This document shows positions 1-7,349 of a stretch of DNA of 46,448 nucleotides, piece by piece (positions within the stretch are counted from its first letter, which is position 1; each line of letters starts with the position of its first letter). Origin of the DNA: Chloroflexota bacterium (GTDB lineage Bacteria > Chloroflexota > Anaerolineae > JAAYZQ01); assembly GCA_018606645.1 (NCBI GenBank), contig JAGVRI010000023.1, positions 1 to 46,448 of the forward strand. The letters are read 5' to 3'. The notes beneath the pieces are model-generated. The model was given only the letters and a program-made list of their open reading frames with translations. It did not search any database and was not told the origin of the DNA. The position numbers and the translations under genes are program-made.

Positions 1-400
1 GTGGGGGGGTGGGGTGATCGGGCGCGCGGGGAGTCGAGCCTTTCGGCGGGTGGTCCGGCTAAAGCCTCGACTCCGGGAGGGGAGCCTTCCGGCGGTGTCG
101 TTCCGGCTAAAGCCTCGACTCCCGGCGAGGGGGGGAGCCTTCCGGCGGTGTCGTTCCGGCTAAAGCCTCGACTCCCGGCGAGGGGGGGAGCCTTCAGGCA
201 GGTGGTCCGGCGGAAGCCTCGACTCCGGGTGGGGGAGCACATTCGCCCGCCGCTGGAAGCGGCGGGCTCAGGCAGCAAAGCCCCTTCGGGGCTGGGAAAC
301 AGCCGGCGGAAGCCTACACTCCGGGTGGGGGAGGAAGACCCCTCCCCCCCACCCCCTCCCCGCACGCGGGGAGGAGGTGGGGTGATCGGGCGCGCGGGGA
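1..400. repeat. Cluster of palindromic intergenic repeats (families A, B and E)
   Basis: No gene is supported here. The stretch holds about five copies of a family-A unit: a GGAG.CGAGCCTT arm, a GGCGG core, then CCGGCTAAAGCC and CTCGACTCC. The outer arms GGAGTCGAG and CTCGACTCC are complementary, so each unit can fold into a hairpin. A family-E unit (about 240-305) has arms CCCGCCGCT / AGCGGCGGG followed by AGCCCC TTCG GGGCT. A family-B unit (about 345-400) is the CCCCTCCCCGC / GCGGGGAGG palindrome followed by GGGGTGATCGGGC. The same units recur at eight other places in the window. A 156-residue open frame through this stretch is low-complexity repeat translation and is not called. Confidence 0.85.
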
Positions 401-410
401 GGGGAGCGCA

Positions 411-500
411 TTGTGAGAAATTTCACAATATTTTGAGCACAAAATCCGCGAAAAATGGGGTCCAGACCTGATTTGCAACCGCCGCCAAGTGCGCTATAAT
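411..500 (+). promoter_or_regulatory. Formate dehydrogenase promoter with three stacked palindromes
   Basis: Core promoter: -35 TTGCAA (473-478), 16-nt spacer, perfect -10 TATAAT (495-500). Upstream are three inverted repeats: TTGTGA-N6-TCACAA (411-428), which matches the CRP/FNR-superfamily TGTGA-N6-TCACA pattern; ATTTTG-N4-CAAAAT (429-444); and GGTC-N2-GACC (about 459-468), which abuts the -35. The same three elements, in the same order and with nearly the same spacing, precede the hydrogenase operon at 5843-5932. A CRP/FNR-type regulator and at least one further factor are inferred. Confidence 0.75.
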
Positions 501-506
501 AGGATG

Positions 507-738
507 CCAGGTGACGACCTTCCGGTTCCTTACCGTTTGTTCTGCAAGCGACTCATGCGCAGAAATCGAAGCAAGGACCGCGCAAGTCCTGGAATATCAA
601 GAAAGGGGGGATGCCCTGAGGAGTGATTCTGGTTCGTTGACCCGGCTGGGTTCCGTCATGCGCCGGGAAGCAAACGGATCGCCAGCTCTTATGAGCGGAT
701 GTAGCCAAGATTTGCGACGAGGAGGCAATAGGGAAGCA
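507..738 (+). promoter_or_regulatory. Long structured 5' leader of the formate dehydrogenase mRNA
   Basis: About 230 nt separate the predicted transcription start from the fdnG ATG. A hairpin AGGAC / GTCCT (574-590) is followed 10 nt later by the box GAAAGGGGGGATGC (601-614). The hydrogenase leader has an equivalent hairpin and box at about the same distance from its -10. A second stem CCCGGC / GCCGGG lies near 639-667. The Shine-Dalgarno AGGAGG (720-725) is 13 nt from the ATG. It does not match any riboswitch class I can recognise by eye. Confidence 0.5.
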
Positions 739-3700
739 ATGGAGCTATCGCGAAGAGATTTTCTGAAACTGTCCGGGGTGACCACCGGCGGTCTCTTCCT
801 GCCGGCGAGCTTTGTCGCCAATGCGATGGCGGGCTCCGTGGCTCTGTTCCCGCTGCACAAGCCAATCGGGGAACGAGCGACGATCTGCCCCTACTGTTCG
901 TGCGGCTGCGGATTGCTGATCGCCACCGGTCCCGACGGACACATTATCAACGCCGAGGGCGACCCGGATAACCCGACCAACCGGGGCGCGCTCGACCCGA
1001 AATCGATCTCGGTGCGGTCCATGTCCCAGAGCCCGCGCCGCCTGAAAAAGCCCCTGTATCGGGCGCCGGGCAGCGACAAATTCGAGGAGGTGGAATGGGA
1101 CTGGGCCATCGCCGAGGTGGCGAAGCGGATCAAGCAGACCCGCGACGCGACGTTCGAGAAGACGAATGACAAGGGGGTGACGGTCAACCGCACCCAGGCC
1201 ATCGCCTTCCTGGGTGGGGCGGCGAACAACGACGAAGAATGCTATCTCGCCAGCAAGCTGGCCCGCGCCCTGGGCATCGTCTATCTCGAACACCAGGCCC
1301 GGATATGACACTCGGCCACGGTGGCCGGTCTCGGCCCCACGTATGGACGAGGTGTCATGACCAATCACTGGGTGGATATCAAGAACGCCGACGTGATCAT
1401 GCTCAATGGTTCCAACGCGGCGGAGAACCACCCGGCCTCGATGTACTGGATCCACAAAGCGCGCGAGGAGCGCAAGGCCCAACTGCTGGTGGTGGATCCT
1501 CGCCTGACCCGCAGCGCGGCCAAAGCCGACCTGTACGTCCCCATCCGCAGCGGCACCGATATCGCCTTCTACGGCGGCATGATCAAGTACATCCTGGACA
1601 ACGAGCTGTACCACAAAGAGTATGTCCTCCACTATACCAACGCCGCCAACCTGATCCACCCCGATTTCAAGGGTCCGGAAGACCTGGACGGGCTGTTCTC
1701 CGGCTTTGCCGACGACGATGGCGATGGCTTTGGCACCTACAAGGATCGGTCCACCTGGAGCTATCAGACCGACGCCGAAGGCAAGGCGCTGCGCGACGAG
1801 ACGCTCCAGGACCCGCAGTGCGTCTTCCAGATCATGAAGCGGCACTATGCCCGCTACGACCTGGACACGGTGTCGGCCATCACCGGCTGTCCCAAGGACA
1901 AGCTGGAAGCGGCCTACAAGCTGTACGCCAGCACCGGCGCGCCGGACAAGGTAGGCACCATCCTCTACGCCATGGGCCAGACGCAACACACTGTCGGCTC
2001 GCAGAACGTGCGCATCCTGGCCATGATCCAGCTCTTGCTGGGCAACATCGGCCGGCCCGGCGGCGGGGTGAACGCCCTGCGCGGCGAGAGCAATGTGCAG
2101 GGTTCGACCGACCAAGGTCTGTTGGCCCATCTGCTGCCTGGCTACCTGCCGGTGCCGACCTCCGCCGATCCGGACCTGCAGACCTACATTGACAACAAGA
2201 CGAAACCGGGCGGCCCCTGGTCGGGCGGCTACTGGACCAACGGCCCCAAGTTCATCACCAGCCTGCTCAAAGCGTGGTGGGGAGAGCATGCCACGGCCGA
2301 CAACGGCTTTGCCTACGAGTACCTGCCCAAGGTCGAGAGCGCAGCCAACCACTACTGGATCGCCCTCTTTGAGGCGATGTACGCCGGCAAGATCAAAGGC
2401 GCCTGGATCATGGGGCAGAACCCGGCCGTCGCCGGCCCCAACGCGCGCCTGGAGCGCAAGGCGTTGCAGCAGTTGGACTGGCTGGTCATCCAGGAACTGT
2501 TCCAGACCGAGACGGTGGCCTTCTGGCGAGCGCCGGGGGTCAACCCGGCCGAGGTCAAGACCGAGGTCTTTGTCCTGCCCGCGGCCGACGCCATGGAAAA
2601 AGAGGGCAGCGTCGTGACCAGCGGTCGGTTGATCCAGTGGCGGCCCAAGGTGGCCGAGGCGCCCGGCGAGGCGCTGCCCGACCACGACATTCTGGATCGG
2701 ATCTGCCGCAAGCTGAAGGAGCTGTACCAGGCTGATGCGGGTCCCTTTGCCGATCCGATCCTGCGTCTGACCTGGGATTACGGCGGCGGCCCAACCCACC
2801 CCGTCGTCGGCGAGCTGGTGGACATCACCAAGGTCGCCCGCGAGATGAACGGCTACGCCCTCGAGGACCTGGTGGACGACAAGGGGACCGTCCTGGCCAA
2901 GAAGGGCGATCTGCTCAGCGGCTTTGCCCGGCTGACCGCCGATGGCAAGACGGCCTGCGGGTGCTGGGTATTCAGCGGCTATTACTACCCGATGCCCGAC
3001 GGCGAGGGCAACACCCTGCCGGCGGCCAAACGGCGCGGCCAAAAAGACCCCAGTGGCCTGGGGCTCTTCCCCTATTGGGGCTTTTCCTGGCCGGCCAACC
3101 GGCGCATCGTCTACAACCGCTGCTCGGCCGATCCCAGCGGCAAGCCGTGGCCCGATGGTCGGGACCTGATCTGGTGGGACCCCAACGCCGATTCGGGCAC
3201 GAAAGATGCCGAAGGCAAGCCGATCCTGGGCAAATGGGTCGGCTATGACGTGCCCGACTTTGTGGTCACCAAAGCGCCCGACGCCCCCGGCGGCAAAGAC
3301 CCGTTCATCATGCGCACCGACGGCAAGGGCGGGCTGTTTGCGGCGATGAACGAAGGACCGCTGCCGACCCACTATGAGCCGGTCGAATCGCCCGTCGGCA
3401 ACCTGCTCTACCCCAACCGGCCGGTCAACCCGGTCATCAAGATATGGAAGACCGACGAAGGCCAGGAGGTGGGGAACAACTGGGGCGCGCCTGACAAATT
3501 CCCCATCGTCGCCACCACCTACCGCGTGGTGGAGCACTGGCAGGCGGGCGGCATGTCCCGCTGGCTGGAGTGGCTGGCCGAGGCGCAGCCCGACATGTTC
3601 GTCGAGATGAGCGAAGAGCTGGCCAAAGAGAAGGGGATCCAGAACGGCGAGATGGTCAAGGTGAGTTCGGCGCGGGGGACCATCAAGGCGGTGGCCATCG

Positions 3701-3912
3701 TCACCAAGCGGTTCAAGCCGTTCCAGGTGAACGGCAAGACGGTCCACCAGGTGGGCATGCCCTGGCACTTTGGCTGGGGCGGCGGCGAGGGCGAAGAGTA
3801 CGAAGCCCTGGCCAAGGGCGACGCCGCCAACGACCTCACCCCGCACGTGGGCGATGCGAACACCATGATCCCGGAATACAAGGCGTTCCTGGTCAATGTG
3901 GAGAAGGCGTAG
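739..3912 (+). CDS. fdnG: Formate dehydrogenase-N type alpha subunit, selenoprotein (UGA at 1306-1308 = Sec190)
   Basis: Catalytic molybdenum/tungsten bis-MGD subunit of a membrane-bound, periplasm-facing formate dehydrogenase; about 1,057 residues, close to E. coli FdnG (about 1,015). The start at 739 gives a Tat signal (SRRDFLKLSG), and AGGAGG precedes it. The Fe-S motif has C50, C53 and C57 (CPYCSCGC). The reading frame is interrupted only by TGA at 1306-1308, in the context HQARI-U-HSATVAGL. This aligns with E. coli NQARV-U-HGPTVASL, so the codon is selenocysteine, and a SECIS hairpin follows. The frame then continues to VNVEKA at the C-terminus. One oddity is that the fourth Fe-S ligand position (GALCPKG in E. 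coli) reads GALDPKS, with Asp86 in place of Cys. Annotation pipelines will probably split this gene at 1308 and restart at 1321 or later. It is followed by fdnH and fdnI genes. Confidence 0.95.
1309..1341 (+). other. Bacterial SECIS element of fdnG
   Basis: Immediately 3' of the UGA, GTGG (1321-1324) pairs with CCAC (1337-1340) and CCG (1325-1327) pairs with CGG (1332-1334), with two unpaired C on the right side. The apical sequence is GGTCT (1327-1331). This is the same GGUCU as in the E. coli fdhF SECIS, and by my count it begins the same 19 nt after the UGA. The GU in the loop is the known SelB contact. Confidence 0.8.
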
Positions 3913-3922
3913 GGGGTGCGAG

Positions 3923-4738
3923 ATGACTGAACGACTGGCAATGTACATTGATACGTCCAAGTGTATGGCCTGTCGGGGCTGTCAGGTGGCCTGCAAGCAG
4001 TGGAACGACCGCCAGGGGTACGTCCCCGGCGTGCGGGAGACGCACAATGTCGGCACCTATGAGAACCCCCTCAAGCTGGACCCCCAGACCTGGACGCGGA
4101 TCAAGTTCATCGAGTATGACGATGGCGAGCGGTTCCAGTGGCTGTTCATGAAAGAAGGCTGCATGCACTGCACCAATGCCGCCTGTGCCGACGTCTGCCC
4201 CACCGGAGCGCTCAAGTATGGGCCGTATGGCATCATCACCTTCGAGCGGGAACTGTGCAACGGCTGTGGCTATTGCAGCCAGTTCTGTCCGTTCCACATT
4301 CCGCAACTGGAGGTGATCAACCGCCTGACCGGCGAAGCCAAGAGCTCCAAGTGCGTCTTTTGTCAGGATCGGACAACCAACGGCCTGAAGCCGGCGTGCG
4401 TCAAGACCTGCCCGGCCGGGGCGTTGGACTGGGGCGACCGGGACGAGATGATCGCCAAGGCCGAAGCCCGCGTCGAGGTCCTCAAGAATGAGCGGGGGTT
4501 CCCCAAGGCGAACGTCTATGGCAAAACCCAGCTTGGCGGTCTGGGGCGCATCTATGTCCTGACCGCGCCGCCCGAGGTCTACGGTCTGCCGGCCGACCCC
4601 AAGTACCCGGCCATCTCGACTCTCTGGCAAAAGATCGTTCAGCCGGTGGGTCAGGCGGTGTTCGGGGCCACCATCCTTGGCCTCGTCGCTGCCTTTTTCG
4701 TCGCCCGGCGTAACGTCCATATGGAGGAGGTAGAATGA
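3923..4738 (+). CDS. fdnH: Formate dehydrogenase beta subunit, four-cluster ferredoxin-type with C-terminal membrane anchor
   Basis: Electron-transfer subunit of about 271 residues between the catalytic subunit and cytochrome b. Four Cys clusters are visible: CMACRGCQVAC near the start, CMHCTNAACADVCP, CNGCGYCSQFCP, and CVFCQDR with a later CVKTCP. The C-terminus has a single hydrophobic helix (about residues 240-262) followed by ARRN, as in E. coli FdnH. There is no N-terminal Tat signal, so export probably depends on the Tat signal of FdnG; this fits the E. coli system. The gene begins 10 nt after the fdnG stop and overlaps fdnI by ATGA. Its 3' half is almost identical in DNA to the hydrogenase-linked paralogue at 9580-10470. 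Confidence 0.92.
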   Translation: MTERLAMYIDTSKCMACRGCQVACKQWNDRQGYVPGVRETHNVGTYENPLKLDPQTWTRIKFIEYDDGERFQWLFMKEGCMHCTNAACADVCPTGALKYGPYGIITFERELCNGCGYCSQFCPFHIPQLEVINRLTGEAKSSKCVFCQDRTTNGLKPACVKTCPAGALDWGDRDEMIAKAEARVEVLKNERGFPKANVYGKTQLGGLGRIYVLTAPPEVYGLPADPKYPAISTLWQKIVQPVGQAVFGATILGLVAAFFVARRNVHMEEVE

Positions 4739-5454
4739 GCGTCCGGCTAAAAGGTACCGATTCGGCGATCATGATCCGCTGGATCCCCAAATACACCACG
4801 GTGGAGCGCTTTCTGCACTGGGTCCACACCGCCTCCTTTATCCCGCTGGCGCTGACCGGATTCGTGCTGTTTGCGCCCTGGTTGGAGCCGTTGGCGCAGG
4901 GCGCGGCCGGCGTGACCATCCGGCTGATCCACCGCATCGCGGCCGTGTTTTTTGGGGGCGTGCCGATCATCTATGCCATTCTGCAGCCGCGGCGGATGGT
5001 CTTGAACCTGAAAGAGTTCCTGACCTTTAGCCAGTATGACCTGCTGTGGCTGAAGGGTGCGTTTCCGTATTACGTGTTGGGCCGGCATGAGGAGATGCCG
5101 CCGCAACCGCGGTTCAACACGGGGGAACGGCTGACGGCGATTGTGCTGGTGTTGGGCACGCTCATCTTTGGTCTGACGGGGTTGCCGATGTGGTTTTTGA
5201 AGGGGGTGATGCCGGTGTGGCTGTTCCAGTTGGCGGTGATCATCCACGACCTGATGTTCATCATCACCTTTGCCATGTTCATGGTGCACTTTTACCTGGC
5301 GGTGGTGCATCCGATGATGTGGCAAAGCCTGGTGAGCATGCGGTATGGGGTGGTGTCGGAATCGTACGCCCGCGCCCACCATGCGATGTGGTACTATGGG
5401 GAGAAACGGGCGAAGGAGATGTGGGAGCAACACCGGAGGGAAGCGGGGCATTAG
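4735..5454 (+). CDS. fdnI: Formate dehydrogenase gamma subunit, cytochrome b556 type
   Basis: Integral membrane diheme cytochrome b of 239 residues that passes electrons to the quinone pool. Four hydrophobic segments are visible (about residues 30-50, 62-82, 130-152, 165-190). Histidines suitable as heme ligands occur in ERFLHWVHT, IRLIHRIAA and in HDLMF / VHFYLAVVHP. It overlaps fdnH by ATGA (4735-4738), so translational coupling is likely. It is nearly identical to the cytochrome at 10467-11186, with only about four differences in 239 residues, such as PIIYA/PIVYA, SQYD/SRYD and EAGH/EVGH. This points to recent duplication or gene conversion. Confidence 0.93.
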   Translation: MSVRLKGTDSAIMIRWIPKYTTVERFLHWVHTASFIPLALTGFVLFAPWLEPLAQGAAGVTIRLIHRIAAVFFGGVPIIYAILQPRRMVLNLKEFLTFSQYDLLWLKGAFPYYVLGRHEEMPPQPRFNTGERLTAIVLVLGTLIFGLTGLPMWFLKGVMPVWLFQLAVIIHDLMFIITFAMFMVHFYLAVVHPMMWQSLVSMRYGVVSESYARAHHAMWYYGEKRAKEMWEQHRREAGH

Positions 5455-5474
5455 CCGCTCGCCGCAACTGATTC

Positions 5475-5510
5475 GATGCCCGTCACCTCGAAGGTGACGG
5501 GCATCTTTTT
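5475..5510 (+). terminator. Rho-independent terminator of the formate dehydrogenase operon
   Basis: A perfect 14-bp stem, GATGCCCGTCACCT (5475-5488) with AGGTGACGGGCATC (5492-5505), has a CGA loop and is followed by TTTTT. A near copy ends the hydrogenase operon at 11206-11239. Confidence 0.95.
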
Positions 5511-5609
5511 CATGGCTCACCATCGTACCCGGCCGACTTGCCAGCCTGCGTTCGGCCCACCACCAGGGCGTCAAAGGCGAGGGTGCGGCCCGGAGCAACG
5601 GTGAGATAG

Positions 5610-5835
5610 CCCCAAGGGACGCGTTCCGTCGGCGCAGGCCGACGGCCAGCCGAAGGCTCTGCAGGGGCGATTTCAATCGGCGTCTATGATCGAGGTAGCC
5701 TTTCGGCGGTCTTCCGGCTAAAGCCTCGACTCCCGGAACATTCGCCCGCCGCTGGAAGCGGCGGGCTCAGGCAGCAAAGCCCCTTCGGGGCTGGGAAACA
5801 GCCGCCGGAGGCCTCGACTGCGGGTGGGGGGAGTA
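5610..5835. repeat. Composite of repeat families C, A and E
   Basis: This gene-free stretch between the two operons holds a family-C unit (about 5618-5690: GTCGGCGCAGGCCGAC hairpin, CCGAAGGCTCTGCAGG, then GGGCGATTTCAATCG), a family-A unit (CCGGCTAAAGCCTCGACTCC, about 5713-5735) and a family-E unit (5740-5805) almost identical to that at 240-305. The duplicated promoter begins directly after it. Confidence 0.8.
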
Positions 5836-5842
5836 GAGCGTA

Positions 5843-5932
5843 TTGTGAGAAAATTCGCAAGATTTTGGGCACAAAAGCCAGGAAAAATGAGGTCTAGACC
5901 TGATTTGCAATCACTCTTACTCATAGTATAAT
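5843..5932 (+). promoter_or_regulatory. Hydrogenase operon promoter, paralogue of the formate dehydrogenase promoter
   Basis: -35 TTGCAA (5905-5910), 16-nt spacer and TATAAT (5927-5932), identical in architecture to 473-500. Upstream are TTGTGA-N6-TCGCAA (5843-5860; one mismatch to the CRP-like half site), ATTTTG-N4-CAAAA (5862-5876) and the perfect 12-bp palindrome AGGTCTAGACCT (5890-5901). Where the two copies differ, the third palindrome keeps its symmetry. Confidence 0.75.
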
Positions 5933-5938
5933 AATTGG

Positions 5939-6155
5939 CGTGGAGGCGGATGGCCTGCGCTTTACAGGTAGTTCGCCTATTACTGTTTTCATACGCACTC
6001 TTACGTCTTGGCGAGGACAGAGTCCGGTCCTCCCATAGAGAAAGGAGGGATGCTGACCAGCGAGTCTGCGTTTCGGAGATGGAGGCCTCCATACCGGATT
6101 GGAGATGGCGCGTGGCGCCATTGCGATTGACTGCACAAAAGGAGGAACGACCTAT
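5939..6155 (+). promoter_or_regulatory. Long structured 5' leader of the hydrogenase mRNA
   Basis: About 215 nt of untranslated leader. Visible structure: AGGCG / CGCCT enclosing CCTG / CAGG near 5945-5982; a GAGGAC / GTCCTC hairpin (6013-6032); the box GAAAGGAGGGATGC (6040-6053) shared with the fdnG leader; the palindrome TGGAGGCCTCCA (about 6080-6091); and a perfect TGGCGC-GTG-GCGCCA hairpin (6106-6120). AAAAGGAGG precedes the ATG by 10 nt. Confidence 0.5.
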
Positions 6156-7250
6156 ATGGACGAAAATGGTCAAGGCAATCTGAGGGACCTGCTCACGCAG
6201 AGAGGGATCTCGCGGCGGGATTTCATGCGCTTCTGCGCGCTGATGGCCGGGACGCTCGCTCTTCCGGCCAGCGCGATCCCCAAGATTTCCTATGCATTGG
6301 AGACGGTCAAGCGACCGCCCCTTATCTGGCTGGAGTTCCAGGATTGTGCTGGCTGCACGGAATCCCTGCTCCGGGCCAACCGACCTACCGTGGCCGAACT
6401 GGTTCTCGACATCCTGTCGTTGAACTATCACGAGACGATCATGACCCCTTCCGGCAAACGGGCTGAGCAATCTCTGAAGGAGACCATGGAAGCCGGCGGC
6501 TATCTCACGGTCGTCGAAGGCTCGATCCCCACTGGTGAGAATAGCTTCTATTGCTGCATCGCCGGGCGGTCGGCGGAGGAGATCTTGAAAGAGGCAGCCG
6601 CTCATACGGCGGCGATTATCGCCGTGGGCGCCTGCGCCTTTTACGGCGGTTGGCCGGCCACATCCCCCAACCCCACCGGGGCCAAAGGTGTCAAGGATGT
6701 TGTCTCGGGAGTGCCGATCATCAATCTCTCCGGTTGCCCCTATAATGTGGATAACCTCACCGCGACGGTGGTCCACTACCTGACCTTTGGCAGCCTGCCG
6801 GCGGTCGATGACCTGGGACGACCCCTCTTTGCCTATGGCCGTCGGATCCACGACAACTGTGAGCGGCGCGGTCACTTTGACGCCAACGAGTTTGTCCGCG
6901 AATGGGGGGATGAAGGCCACCGCAAGGGGTGGTGCCTGTACCAGATGGGCTGCAAAGGACCGGTAGCCTTCCAGAACTGTCCGACACTCCGCTGGAACGG
7001 GGGGCTCAGTTGGCCGGTCGGAGCCGGCCACGGCTGCATTGCCTGCGCCGCTCCCGATTTTTGGGAGCGTGAGCCCTACGAAACGGTTCCGATCGTCGGG
7101 CCGACTCCGCCTACGACCTATCCTCCGGTGGAGGAAGAGACCAAGGGCCTGTCCCCAGCCGCGGCCGGGGTCATCGGCGGCCTGGCCGGTCTGGCCGTGG
7201 GGGTGGCCGGTGCGGTCGCCGCCCGGGAGCTTGGCAAAGAGCGTTCATAG
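6156..7250 (+). CDS. NiFe hydrogenase small subunit, Tat-exported and membrane-anchored
   Basis: Electron-transfer subunit of a Group 1-type respiratory hydrogenase, about 364 residues. The start at 6156 has a strong AGGAGG and a Tat signal (SRRDFMRFCA with hydrophobic stretch to about residue 50). Ligands for three Fe-S clusters are present: proximal (CAGCTE, GACAFYGG, SGCP), distal (IHDNC, WCLYQMGCKGP) and medial (NCPTLRWN and AGHGCIACAAPDFW). The medial motif retains three Cys, as in standard enzymes with a 3Fe-4S cluster. The C-terminus is a glycine/alanine-rich hydrophobic helix (about residues 332-356) followed by a charged tail, a typical anchor. It is the first gene of the operon; the large subunit follows after about 100 nt. 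An upstream in-frame extension to 6099 lacks an RBS and would bury the Tat signal, so I rejected it. Confidence 0.93.
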   Translation: MDENGQGNLRDLLTQRGISRRDFMRFCALMAGTLALPASAIPKISYALETVKRPPLIWLEFQDCAGCTESLLRANRPTVAELVLDILSLNYHETIMTPSGKRAEQSLKETMEAGGYLTVVEGSIPTGENSFYCCIAGRSAEEILKEAAAHTAAIIAVGACAFYGGWPATSPNPTGAKGVKDVVSGVPIINLSGCPYNVDNLTATVVHYLTFGSLPAVDDLGRPLFAYGRRIHDNCERRGHFDANEFVREWGDEGHRKGWCLYQMGCKGPVAFQNCPTLRWNGGLSWPVGAGHGCIACAAPDFWEREPYETVPIVGPTPPTTYPPVEEETKGLSPAAAGVIGGLAGLAVGVAGAVAARELGKERS

Positions 7251-7349
7251 CAGGAATAGGCTGCACGGTCCGGTCGGAGAGGAACTTCTTCCCCCCGGAC
7301 GGCGGCCGTGAGGTATCAATCTGCAAGCTCAGAAAAGGGAGAGAGTAAA

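Noticed and set aside
1..471. A 156-residue open frame at the window start
   Set aside because: Composed of palindromic repeat units and running into the fdnG promoter region.
1306..1308. fdnG as a split pseudogene
   Set aside because: The TGA is at the known Sec position of formate dehydrogenases, with an fdhF-like SECIS loop.
745..3960. A 1,071-residue open frame on the minus strand opposite fdnG
   Set aside because: It is the mirror of a GC-rich, strongly conserved gene; its translation is low-complexity and matches no family.
5610..5835. Insertion sequence between the two operons
   Set aside because: No transposase and no terminal inverted repeats with target duplication; only short palindromic repeat families.
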